Below are positions 1-11,056 of a DNA stretch of 64,000 nucleotides, piece after piece. The DNA lies in contig CM066305.1 of assembly GCA_033807695.1 (NCBI GenBank), forward strand, positions 2,790,001 through 2,854,000. The letters run 5' to 3'. Origin of the DNA: Daedaleopsis sinensis. Its lineage: Eukaryota; Basidiomycota; Agaricomycetes; Polyporales; Polyporaceae. The position numbers were made by a program, and so were the translations under genes. Positions within the stretch are counted from its first letter, which is position 1; each line of letters starts with the position of its first letter. Under the pieces are notes generated by a model. The model saw nothing but the letters and a program-made list of their open reading frames with translations, made no database searches and had not been told where the DNA came from.

Positions 1-3000
1 AAGGCAGCTGCGACGAGCCTTCGGACTCGGGAGTCGGACTTGACCACAACACCCAGGGTGCATGTGTCCCGGCGGTGTCAAATGGCTCAGCATTCCTATG
101 ACTAAGAACTCAAGCTCCCCTTTCATAAGCATCGACTATATTAGCGCTCGCCTCCCGTCCCTCGGGCTGGTAGTTCTCCTCCTCAAGTTTCTGCTCTTCC
201 ACCAATCTTCCGCTCCCCGCCTCTCTCCTCACGTTCTATACGCCCTATTGCTCATATCCCGGTGCGATTCCCCAACTCGCGTTTACCAGCGCTGAGCCAC
301 TGTCAAGTCCGTAACCCTGCCGTCGGCACGTCATTCATCACCATCAGCCGAGTCACTGTTGTGTGACTTGCCGCTTCCGAAGGAGATGCCGAGTTATCCC
401 GCTTCAGCGCCTGTCGTTAATCCATCCATCTGTGACTCCCTCCGATTTCGCGGTGCTCACTGCTCAGCGCTCAGCACTTGCTTGACTCTCGAGCAAGCGC
501 GAATTCATGCCCTGATGATGACCGTTCGAATCATCCAAGTCGATCGTGCGAGTCATCCAAGGCGACAATCTTACTTTTGGAACTACCCCGACTTGCGGCT
601 GACAGTGTCCCGTCTATCCAACTCCAACGAACAATCCCCTCGAGCTCCCTGCAACAGTGCAGCATCTAGCGGACTGACTGACGTCGGCTGAACACTATTG
701 GGCTCCGTCAACGACATCATGGCCCTAGCGAACGCTCTTCGCGCAGTATGCCTCATGTGCTGACTATGCGCTCCGCGCATGCCTTCTGGTCTGGTACAGC
801 TTGCTTCTCTTTCCACCTCTCCATTCTTTTGACGCTCTCGCTTCGTACACCCGAGTTCTCGAGCGTAGGTCGACAGATCTCCATCTGCTATACAGCGCAC
901 AAGCTGCTCATCATTCTTCTGTCAGCCTTCTAAGCACGCAGGACAGCGCCCGATGGCGTCGGCTCTGGCATACACACGGCAAGTCACAGGAACTGCCTAA
1001 GATTCGCGGCTCGCCCAGACTCAGTAAGTAGGTGCTCTGAGCTTGCTCCTTCTTCCGATGCTGACCGAGCTTCATCCGACACGTTGTGCGGGCGTGTGCA
1101 GTGCTCACCAAATATTTAGGGCCTTCGATCAATTCCACTAGTACCCTGGCTGCGCGCTCAACCGGTTATGGTTATCTCTCTGCAAGTCGATCCGGCCGCT
1201 AGATCGCTCTTTTCATTTCAGGTCGCTCGCATCTCGGTCCACCGGCCCCCGATCGGAAGAGCGGACACAGAGCAAGGTCAATCCCCGTTTGAGCAATGAA
1301 ATCTGCGTAAGTGCGAGCCCGTATGACTGCGCATGGCGGGCTGGTGCACTGCGCGCTGTGCATTGCGCAGGCGGTTATAGGCGTGCCACCTCCTGCCTTC
1401 TGCTATGCGCGGGTTCCGGGAACAATGGTCCCGGGAGTAAAAGTGTGCCACTCAGCTGTGCGGTGGTAAGTTTTGTGTGCTATGCTGTTGGGCGTGCCCA
1501 TCTCAGATGCTCATTATGATCCTACATGGCTAGAAATCTGTGTACGATATCGCCAACGGCACCGTCGTCGGCCGCGATTTTTCCTTCGACCGACATCTCC
1601 GAATTCACGAGGACCCTCCTTGCGGCCGCAAGGATGCTTCCAATGACAAGACGTGTATTGAGGCGATAAGCCGCCTACCTTCTCCACCTCCGATACGATG
1701 GGTCTACCATTGCCAAGGCCCGGCTTCAGATTTGTTATAACGCTCACATGCATAATGCTCATGGCAGATGTATGTGACATTCAACTGCCATTTGGTCAGA
1801 CTTCTCTGGCAGACGCGAGGGGGGTCCCGTACCTGCTTTACGCGAACTGCATGTCCCCCGATCACCGGTCGGCGAGACGCGAGACGCGCTGCTGTCGGGA
1901 GAAGTTCAGAAGCGAGCTCTATCAAGCTCGCATGAGGTACGCCGTAACGCACACAGCTCTAATAGCTCCAATTATATAGCTGGGTTCTGGTCTTCTGCCA
2001 TCGTCTCACTCGACACATCATCTTACCGGCATGTTTAGGTAGGATCTCGGATGTCTGCACTCGACCCGCCGGTCCACTGGGATTGTGTAAGACGACGACC
2101 GTGTCGCGCTGCCCGCAAGTACCGCTAGCACGACAGCATGACGCCTTGCGTCCTGTAAAAGAGATGATTACTCAACGCACGACGGTACAGCGTGTAGTGT
2201 CTGACAAAGGAGAAGTCTCTCACAATAAGGTTTTGTCATAGAATTGAATTGCTTGGATTCTTGGACGCCAGGTGCGTCACGTCAGCGCCCAACCAAATTC
2301 ACAGTCTCCGAACCGACGGTCGTTGAGGTGCTGCGATATATGAGATGAGAACCGTTCAGTTTCCTCGAGCTCGACTACAGTGCCCACGCAGTCGGTGACT
2401 CGGATGAAGTCTCGGACTCGTACCACCGGTCAAGTTACTAGAAGCCACTCTATCAGCACACTCAGCGTGCCTACTGAACTATATCAGGCATGCGACTCAC
2501 CGCGAGCAAAGCGAGAGCACCAGTGCTGGCAGGCCGACTCGAGACCTTGCTGCAAGAATGCACGGGCCAGCCTACCGTGACTACGCCTGTGGCTGCAGCA
2601 CGCCGATCGTGAGTCGGCAGCCCGGGCCGGTACAAATTCAATTAACCGCGACGACTTTCACGTGATCGCGAAAGAGTGGCTGAGAATTCCCGAGCTTCCC
2701 GGCTCTGGCATGCCATCTCCAACTGACTCCACTGCGAGTCCGCTCAATGAGCTCCAGCGACGGCTCTCTCTGACCACCACCCATCGTATCTGAGCACGAT
2801 CTCTTAATGACTGCAACAGGACGACACTAATATTCTCGGCCGACGGACTCCAGCGATAGACTTGCTAGCATCGTACGACGCGCTCCCCAACCTAAGGCAC
2901 TCTGCTCGACTCATCATAGAAGCTTATTACAAACGCACGCGCCCCCTTCCTAACGCGCATTCGCGCCTTGTCGCACGATCTCTCTTCCAGCTCCTCCTGT

Positions 3001-3046
3001 GGTCTTCTGAAGCCAGAATTGGGGCAGGTGCAGCGACGAGCCCCCT
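1..3046. other. No supported gene
   Basis: Only short open frames occur, on both strands, with no recognisable domain, no convincing exon chain and no long repeat. The last 200 bases probably include the 5' region of the transporter that starts at 3047. It could be intergenic DNA or an eroded element; I cannot tell which. Confidence 0.5.
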
Positions 3047-5370
3047 ATGGCATTCCTCACTAAGGTCCGCCATTTCGTGTGGGGCGAGATCCCGGAATCC
3101 AAGACAGAGCGCAAGCTGCTGCTCAAGATAGACTGGTTTATCCTCTCGTACTGCTGTCTCATGGTGCGCATTCCCCCTCTTAAAATACCTCTTGTCTGTC
3201 GGAGCGGCTGCCTGATGACTGTGCGTGTGCGCCGGCCCAGTACTTTTCGAATTGTGAGTGCTCGAATACGCGCGGCGACGGTCGTACGACTCAAGTACTT
3301 GGGCTTGACTTCCGAGCGTCCTAGATCTCGACCGGAGCAATATATCCAATGCGTATGTGTCCGGGATGAGAGAGGAGTTGAACATGCATGGAACACAGTT
3401 TAACGTGAGCGCCGTCCTCTCTTCCCCCTCTCCCTCCCTCCCCATTCTGTCCCTTTCGGTGTAGCTCGCGATGTTAACGCGGGCAGATGGCGTTTGGGTG
3501 TGTGTAGCAAATCAACACTATTTTCACCTGCGGGTATATCGTCGGGATGATACCAAGTGAATCGAGCGTTCCTCCTGGGTGCTTTTAAACAGACGTTGAC
3601 TGGACGCTGTCGCCGTGCGCAGATAACCTAATGCTGCAAGTCGTGCCGCCCCGGATATGGTTCCCCGCTATGCAGATTGTGTGGGGCGTGCTGACATTTT
3701 GGTAAGACGCTCGTATACGTTGATCTCTCCGTCACTCAGGGTATATGGCATGTGTGCGATAGTACGAGTCGCGTCACGACTGTCGAGCAGGTTCGTGCAC
3801 ATTCTTCGACAGACCACGGCGGAACGGTCAAGCTGACAATAACAGATATACGCTATCCGCTTCTTCCAAGGCATAGCGGAGTCTTCGACGTTCGTCGGAA
3901 CGCATTACATCCTTGGGTCGTATGTATGCTCCTTTCGTAGACACTACTCACGGAGCGCTGACGCATGTTGCTCAGGTGGTATAAACCAGGAGAACTTGGC
4001 AAGAGGTCTGGGATCTTCACGTCGTCTGGCCTCATCGGGACATTGTAGGCTACAGCTCTTGGAAGCTACATGACAGTTGACGAACACATATCATCAGGTT
4101 TTCTGGGCTTCTGCAGGCCGCAGTATACAAGTACTTATGGTTTCGTTCATCCAAAGATTCGCCACTGACGTAACACCACATTTTCAAGGAATCTCAATGG
4201 CGCCTCAGGTCGAAGCGGATGGCGTTGGCTGTATGTGACATGCATTTTCCTGGTCAAACGTATCCTTACAAGGCGTCCATATGTGTAGGTTCATCATCGA
4301 CGGTGTGATAACCATGCCTATCGCGCTGTACGGGTTCCTCGTGTTCCCCGACGTTCCCTCTACCACCAAAGTGTTCTACCTGTCTGACGAAGTGGGTTAA
4401 GTCACTTGCGTGGCGTGTATAGCAATTGCTGACTGTTCGTTATTCTGACAGGAACGCTTGCTCTCGTGCGAGCGTCTCGAATCTGACAAGCACAAGGATA
4501 TCGACCACGGACACCTTTCGTGGGGCCTCGTTAAACGGGTATTGGGCAATTGGCGATGGTACGGATGCAGTCTTCTGGTACGTTCCCCCTACACACAGTC
4601 ACGCAGTGGTATGAGCTCATGGCATCTGCGACCCCAGTTCGCGATCTCAGGCGAGACGGAAAGCTTTGGGTCGAATAACCTCATGGGGCAGTGGCTAAAG
4701 GCCCTCGGAGGGTATACGGTCCCGCAGATCAGTACGTACCTCGTCGACATGTCTCTAAGTGCTCCTTAACGTTCTGACCGCGACCCTAACAGACAACTAC
4801 CCCTCTGGTGCGACCGCGTTCGCGATCGTCTCAACCCTCGTCTGCGCGACCTGGACCGACGCGACGCGCTCGCGCGCGCGCTGGCCCGTGCTCGTCTACA
4901 TGGCCGCGTGCACGACGCTCGCGAGCATCCTGCTGCTCGTGCACACGCTCCCGCGCGGCGCGCACTTCTTCGCGTGGGTGCTTGCGGGCGCGAGCTACGC
5001 GGGGCAGGCGACGACGTTCGCGTGGGCGAACCAGATCTGCGCGGATGACCACGCCGCGCGCGCGGTCGTGCTCGCGTCGATGAACATGTGGAACAACGTC
5101 GTGAACGCGTGGTGGCCGCTCGTGTTCTACCCCGCGACGCACGCGCCGTGGTTTGTGCGCGGGATGTGGGCGATGATCGGCACGAGTGTGGCGACGCTGC
5201 TCGTGACGTGGTTCGTGTGGTACATGGAGCGGAGGGAGAAGCGCGGGCGGGCAAGGGAGGTCGAGAACAGCAGGAGCAGAGAGATCGTGGACAGCAAAGG
5301 CAGAGAGGTCGAGGAGAAAAGGTCGAGTCGGGATGAGGACGAGGCGAGTGTGAAAAGCCGTCGGTCGTGA
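3047..5370 (+). CDS. MFS transporter, allantoate/pantothenate permease (Dal5/Liz1) family
   Basis: Plasma-membrane major facilitator, probably a proton symporter for a small organic anion; the substrate cannot be read from sequence. About ten short exons. The N-terminus has a basic stretch, then the first span (IDWFILSYCCLM). After two introns comes the family signature LDRSNISNAYVSGM. Later exons give FTCGYIVGMIP, RFFQGIAESSTFVGTHYILG, GWRWLFIIDGVITMP, GETESFGSNNLMGQWLK and NAWWPLVFYPATHAPWF, which is the usual Liz1 order. The tail after about 5230 is hydrophilic, Lys/Glu/Arg-rich and poorly conserved. The long last exon (4793-5370) is markedly more GC-rich, especially at third positions, than the small upstream exons. 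The start at 3047 is chosen because the family N-terminus (basic, then IDWF) follows at once. The exon chain is inferred by eye; internal boundaries between 3400 and 4700 are approximate. Confidence 0.85.
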
Positions 5371-5714
5371 CGGCGTTGCGACCATTGGAAGCAAATAACT
5401 CGTGTAATGGTATTGTTGCATGCATAGTGAAACTGGTAGAGGGAAACACTACTACTGGACCATCTATAGTTGCAGAATCTCCGACGACTTGGACGAGGTA
5501 AGTACCCGATGTAGTATTTATGCAGTACCGTTCTAACCTCAATGACAGTGCGAAATATTAGTAAGCTCCAGGGTAGTCGCGGTTCTGTAAGTCCCTCTTA
5601 AACCTCACGCTGCTCCTCTCTATCGCAACATAGGAAGGTATATCTCCCCTCTCAGGTACGCACTTGTTCATCACAAATGAAACAAAGCTGACTGTATCCA
5701 GTTCATAGCGCGCC
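5371..5714. other. Intergenic, nothing recognised
   Basis: This is the gap between the transporter stop and the HET protein start. It should hold the transporter 3' end and the HET promoter. I see no clear TATA box or repeat. Confidence 0.5.
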
Positions 5715-8006
5715 ATGCGACTCCTCAACACATGCACGGGACGATTCCATTGGTTCAACAACCCGCATGATGTCCGATATGCGATCCTCTCTCATGTGTG
5801 GTCCCAGGACGGAGAACAGTCGTTCCAGGAGCTCCTAGTCATCCAAAAACAGGACACGGTGGCCCGTCAAGCGGACCCCTCTCGTCCTCTCGACGCTATC
5901 CTTCTGATGACATCCCCGAAGATCCGCGAGGCATGCACACTTGCTCTTGCACACGGTTTTCACTACATCTGGATAGACTCGTGTTGCATCGACAAGTCAA
6001 GCGGCCCCGAGCTCTCCGAAGCTATCATTTCCATGTTCAGCTGGTACGCCAACTCCACAGTCTGTTTTGCCTTCCTCCACGATGTCGACGGCAATGAAGA
6101 TCCGTACATTGACCTTTCTACCTTCCGTGAGAGCGGATGGTTCAGACGGGGATGGACACTGCAGGAACTCATCGCGCCTTCCACTGTCACCTTCGTCTCC
6201 TCCAGCTGGAGACCTCTCGGCACGAAGGCCACCTTCTCCGGCCTGATCAAGGAAGTCACAAACATAGACGAGGGGATTCTCCTTCAGTCTATGCCGGTTA
6301 GCGCGGTCAGCGTTGCTCGGCGAATGTCTTGGGCTTCCGGGCGAGTGACATCTAGGAAAGAGGACGAGGCTTACTGTCTGATGGGCATTTTTGACGTCCA
6401 AATCCCTGTTCTATATGGGGAGGGCGTCCGTGCTTTCATCCGGCTGCAGGAAGAGATTCTGAAGCGCATCTCAGACCAGAGTATATTTCTGTGGGAGCGG
6501 ACCCTCGCTATCCGCCCATGGGAAAGACAGTTCGGCTTCGAAGATCGCTCCTTCGCAGAGTCCAAAATTCACCTTCGCTATGACGCCTTACTTTCTCCGA
6601 CCCCTGCCATGTTCTCTCACTCCGGCGACGTTCAACCTATCAAATTACAAACCCTTGCGCAACGGCTACAACTTCCCATCTTCCATCCGATTGATGCGGT
6701 GACGCCTTCAGGCCTCCACACCTCCTTCCCCGTAGTCGCCCTCGGCCCCCGCCTCTCACTTGCGATACTAGCTTGTGAAGACCAGAGCCGACGTCTTCTT
6801 GCACTTGTGCTAAGGCGGTCCAGACATGGAGTATACTCCGTTGGTGCCACCGTTTGCCAAATCAAGGACCAACTGATGTGGAATGTGGATATCGTTTCGA
6901 GGCATGTGTTCCACACTTTATCTACGCTGTCTCTCTCTCCAGAAGACATACAACGGCTGTCATGTCAGGTTATGGATGTCGTTGTGCGCCATCGTCCGGA
7001 TCATGGCGCCTTCCCAAGTCTGAAGGCCGCCGCCCACATGGTAGAATCTGAAGCATCTCCGACGTCCCTAAAAGTCATTCTTGCCGATTGGTCAATTTCT
7101 CGGTTAGCTGCATTGGGTTTCAAGGTGGAACTCTCCCGCAACGATGTACAAGCTCATATCCTCACCATATCCTCCGGGGCTTCATGCACCTTCTCTGCGA
7201 CTATATCTCATACAACCTGCGATCGTCACTGGCCCTGGCTGCTTCGTATGTCCGTTCGTCCCTATACATCAGCATCCGAACCCACGATGAACGAGTCTTG
7301 GGATAAAACCCTGCCTGAGGATAGTTCGGAGCATGTTCACCTCTGGCCTTCTAGGTCGCCCTATATGCGTTTTATGACCTTCAGCCTTGACAGTCCGAAA
7401 CGGATCAGTGCTGGACCCAGCCCTACTATTGCTGCTATAGAGCTCACTTTTACGTGCGGGTTCAACCCCTTCCCTCCCTATGACTTTCCACAGAACACGA
7501 AATTGGTGTACTATCTAACAATATGTCCTTCTTCCGGACTGCCTGGTGGCGGCCCCAGTGATACCCCTCGGGCTATTCCCCTCACTATCAACTCAGTAAA
7601 TGCCGCGCAGTCACGGTTGGAACACGCCCCACTGTCCTTGTGCGAGACAAGTGGCAGCGTGTCGAGCGAAGGCTGGATACCAATGGTGTCACCAATTTCT
7701 GGCTTGAGCATCCACCGTCTACACAAGAAGTGGCAGAGGTTCCGCTCCCCGTATGTGAGTGCTCTTCTAGCCCATGTGTTAGCACTGAGCTCAGTTCGCA
7801 CACACGAACTGCAATGGTCCAGGATTTTCTCACGGACGACACACCCGGTTCAAAAGGTTCTAGGACGTCGCGGAATAGGTTTTTGGAATTTTGTCAACTC
7901 GGTCAAAGAGGCATTCGGCTGCAGGATGCTCTTGTCGGAGACTACGGGACTCTGCAGGATCATCAGGAGCTCGCGTTTCCACGCAGCGAACATCTCCGAC
8001 AAATGA
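5715..8006 (+). CDS. HET-domain protein (heterokaryon incompatibility type)
   Basis: Uninterrupted 763-residue frame. The N-terminal 250 residues carry the HET domain: YAILSHVW near residue 22, HYIWIDSCCIDKSSG near 90, AIISMFSWYANSTVCFAFL, then SGWFRRGWTLQELIAPSTVTF near 140, and the RKEDEAYCLMGIFDVQIPVLYGEG block near 218. These match the HET (PF06985) consensus. In filamentous fungi such proteins trigger death of fused incompatible cells, and many expanded paralogues in basidiomycetes have no tested role. The remaining 500 residues show no recognised domain; no NACHT, WD40 or ankyrin repeats are visible. The start fits the family, with few residues before YAILSHVW. The C-terminus is less certain: a second long frame opens at 7640 and continues to 8392, so the true 3' end may be spliced differently. 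Confidence 0.88.
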   Translation: MRLLNTCTGRFHWFNNPHDVRYAILSHVWSQDGEQSFQELLVIQKQDTVARQADPSRPLDAILLMTSPKIREACTLALAHGFHYIWIDSCCIDKSSGPELSEAIISMFSWYANSTVCFAFLHDVDGNEDPYIDLSTFRESGWFRRGWTLQELIAPSTVTFVSSSWRPLGTKATFSGLIKEVTNIDEGILLQSMPVSAVSVARRMSWASGRVTSRKEDEAYCLMGIFDVQIPVLYGEGVRAFIRLQEEILKRISDQSIFLWERTLAIRPWERQFGFEDRSFAESKIHLRYDALLSPTPAMFSHSGDVQPIKLQTLAQRLQLPIFHPIDAVTPSGLHTSFPVVALGPRLSLAILACEDQSRRLLALVLRRSRHGVYSVGATVCQIKDQLMWNVDIVSRHVFHTLSTLSLSPEDIQRLSCQVMDVVVRHRPDHGAFPSLKAAAHMVESEASPTSLKVILADWSISRLAALGFKVELSRNDVQAHILTISSGASCTFSATISHTTCDRHWPWLLRMSVRPYTSASEPTMNESWDKTLPEDSSEHVHLWPSRSPYMRFMTFSLDSPKRISAGPSPTIAAIELTFTCGFNPFPPYDFPQNTKLVYYLTICPSSGLPGGGPSDTPRAIPLTINSVNAAQSRLEHAPLSLCETSGSVSSEGWIPMVSPISGLSIHRLHKKWQRFRSPYVSALLAHVLALSSVRTHELQWSRIFSRTTHPVQKVLGRRGIGFWNFVNSVKEAFGCRMLLSETTGLCRIIRSSRFHAANISDK

Positions 8007-8577
8007 AGCAGGGCATTGTCATAGACGTGAGCCCGAATCGCTCTGCGTGGGGTTATTCGATTGGTGAGATTCATACAACTTTTTGCTATCAGATACATGG
8101 AATGGCCTGTGCCGAGTACGACGTGTTGAGCCTCTTTAGCAATGGCGCACCGACTCGAGGCTCCCTGGCCACATACATCGCAGAGCTGGTCAAGGAGGAA
8201 GTGGTGAGTGATCTAGTGCATGAATGGCTCTATCGCCGGAAGCGATACAAGGCTGATATCAAAATCTCTCGTGCCGCTATTTATGAATTTGGTCCTGGGT
8301 GTAGGGAGGTTCACTTCGATACGATGAAGACGACGTGGAGTTCCATCGGCTCAGACTCGTTTCTGTTGTCAAGATATCTGTATCCTCCTTAGAACCCATG
8401 CTCGTACTAGATTAACTTATACCCATTGCTATTGCAGAACCTCACGGTTCGCCGCGGCGCAGATATCTGGGAGAAGCTCACAAGCTCATCGACTATCACT
8501 CTATACTACAGCATCGGGGTTGAGAACGGAGAGTTTGTGACATAGCTCTTCGATGTGTCTGTGTAGCTACTAGTAGA
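8007..8577 (+). other. Possible unassigned exons after the HET gene
   Basis: A plus-strand frame that overlaps the HET 3' end continues to 8392 and reads like protein (for example AWGYSIGEIHTTFCYQIHG). A donor-like gtgagt follows GTG at about 8203, and an acceptor-like gcag at about 8437 precedes a short open stretch ending in a TAG at about 8544. I cannot join these into one gene. They may be a 3' extension of the HET gene, a separate fragment, or chance. Confidence 0.25.
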
Positions 8578-10357
8578 TCATGGGTAGTACTGATATAACG
8601 GCGGCGGTAACACGGTTTCGGACGCGCCGATCCCGCTCGCGTCCTCGACTGGCTCCATCCGGCCTGGGGGCCCTCCAGCAAGCCTGACGCCGCCGTCCCT
8701 TGGTATTTCCCCACTGAAGGGGGTAGCGGTCGGCCTAATGTGGCCGATCCCGGTGTAGAACGGCGTAACAAACATTTGTGGACTTGCGTCACAGTCTACG
8801 ATGGGAGGATGAAGTTGAGTCGCAACTATCACGCTGCCGTAGTTTTCACACACACAAACGCACCGCTGGGAGACACAGGGGAGCTGGCGACTGGGGTCAC
8901 GCCAGAATGCTTCGACTCCGTTGTGCGTGAATGCGCCACCATCCCCGCGCCGTAAGCCCGCGTTTCTAGCATTGCGGACGTGAGCAGGGGGGCTGCACTT
9001 GTCGGAGTACGCAGCGAGTCGACGTCGTTTTGGGTCCCATGCGCACGAGGTTCTCCCGAGTGGTGATAGGACAACGAAGAGGCCGTGGATTGAGCATCGT
9101 GACGAAGGGCTGCAGTCGAGGCTACAAACCTCTCTTGCTCGAAAGGGAAGCCTGTCAGATATAATGTGGCAGTAGCATAAAGGTGACAGTTATCATCATA
9201 ATCATGATGGGAGGAAGGAAGGAAGGGAGGAACGTTGAACGTTAGCAATCGTTGGACAATTCGGGAGTTGAATACAGAATGAGACTGACCGCGTGACTTC
9301 GTTCTTCTCTTGCGGTGCAACCACCACACGACGAAGGGCAAAAGGATAAGGAGGAGCACCCCGGCAATTGCAATGCCTACTATGCCTGCGATAGGGAGCC
9401 CATCGTGGACAATATGGTCGCTCGCAGCTCCTACTACTGTCGGGGTTATATTTGAAGTGCTCGGAGAGATGTTTGAGGATGTCAACGCGGTGCGCGAGTC
9501 GACATTACCACTGAGGCTTGCGGAACTTGAAGCAGGGCTGCTAGAGATAGGCGAAGTGATTGAACTTCGGTGGGTAGATGAAGACAAGGTAGAGGTGTCC
9601 GGTGCGGACGCGGACGAGCTAATCGACGACGGGAGAGATGGAGTGGATGCAGGTTTCGAGATAGATGATTTGCCAGTGGAACCCGGAGAGGAGGAGGGAG
9701 AAGCGGTCACTGTGACTGTGACGGCCACAGAGCTACTAGGACTGGTGATAGTCGCAGGCGGTGGAGGACTGCCTTGTCCATCGGGATCGTTCTCGACCTG
9801 AACGAAGTCGAACCAGAACTGCCGCGCCAAGTTCATAATCTCCAATTTGTGCTGGCCTGGGGAGAGGACGGGAGATTGGTAGAACATTTGACGGAACTGC
9901 GATTGAGGAACATCGGGGTTTGGGACGAAGGTCGTGGCCGCTCCGTCGTCGATAGTGTAAGACGACTGCATGTCATATTCACCAGGAGGATAGAAGGCTC
10001 CGTACACCGTGATTCGCGTTCCTGGGGTGAAAGGAGACGAAGCGTATTAACACCTCCCGGTTGTCGTTGAACGTTGAGGAAGTGTTGTAGGTACGCACCT
10101 TCGAAGGTAATGTCACATTTCGTCCCGGGGATGTCAGCGTACGACAGTGTCCCGAAATAAGCTGGATCGATTTCGGGCTCATCGTCTTGATACTTAAATG
10201 TCCATGGGCCGTGGTACGCGATATGGTCGTCTCCCGGAGCGCCATCGATGCTCTCGGTGGTTTGTGCTGCGGCTCCTAGGCATCCAATGATATCAGAAGA
10301 TATAAGGAGTGTGGTGAAAATGAAGGGAAGGTCTCCAAGCGACCACTGCCAGTGCAT
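8578..10357 (-). CDS. Mucin-like single-span surface protein A
   Basis: Predicted type I membrane protein with four exons. Exon 1 gives a signal peptide (MHWQWSLGDLPFIFTTLL) and the start of an ectodomain with HGPWTFKYQDDEP. Exon 2 completes it (ITVYGAFYPPGEYDMQSSY, RQFWFDFVQVE), a layout typical of galactose-binding-like domains in basidiomycete surface proteins. A Ser/Thr/Pro-rich stalk of about 130 residues follows, then one span (IAGIVGIAIAGVLLLILLPF) and a basic stop-transfer HRKRR. The cytoplasmic tail is spliced in two pieces and ends with DGGVRLAGGPPGR and a terminal QYYP. The same tail is found in paralogue B, which supports the stop at 8578. An upstream in-frame ATG at 10390 exists; 10357 gives the better signal peptide. 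Function unknown; a wall sensor or adhesin is plausible. Confidence 0.75.
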
Positions 10358-11056
10358 GGGGAAGGAATGAGGAGGACGGTCGACTGGCAAGAGCTGATTT
10401 AGAGGTAGTGTCGTCCTATATCGTCGCAGCTGGTGTGAGAAGTCTCTCGGTCCAATGCCTCCGTATCCTGTTGAACCGTCAGAACATTGATGTTTTGATG
10501 AGCTGCTAGTGAACCTGAAGGCGTGGGAGGGTTGCGCCAGGACCGTCGAGGCATGTTCGGCTCACCATGATCCCATAGCCTGCCAAAGGATATTTGCAAC
10601 AGAGATCAAAGACAGAAGGTTCCTCTCATGCGCTCTGCTCATATCACGAGAAGATCTGTCATGAACATTTCAGAATAAGCTCGACGTGAGGGTCCCTGTG
10701 ATCCTGACTCGCTACTTAGGACTTTGAACCTGTGTTTGGAGAATGCGGATATTTCCCAACGTGAGACGAAGCCGTCCCAAGACTGGATCGTGATCGCAGA
10801 CCCGGCACAGAGTTAGAACCTAATTTGCACATTCGCTGGCGGTCAGCGGTCCACCCCATTAATAGAGAGAACGAATGAGACCAAGCATCATTAGGTCCCT
10901 AGCAACCCGTGATGTCCGTAGAATGTAGTAGGTGCTATCATAGGGACTATCGTACCTGTCCGACTGGTCAACACGCGTCCATCCTGAAGTCGAACACGGC
11001 ACGTACTCACAAATATGCATATGCGCTCCCAGAGGACACATAACTTAAAGACAGGA
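10358..11056. other. Intergenic between paralogues A and B
   Basis: This gap holds the presumed promoter of paralogue A and the 3' flank of paralogue B. Only short frames are present and no repeat was recognised. Confidence 0.5.

Noticed and set aside
4766..5542. Long minus-strand frame, very rich in Arg and Ser
   Set aside because: It is antisense to the GC-rich last exon of the MFS transporter; the composition is that of a shadow frame.
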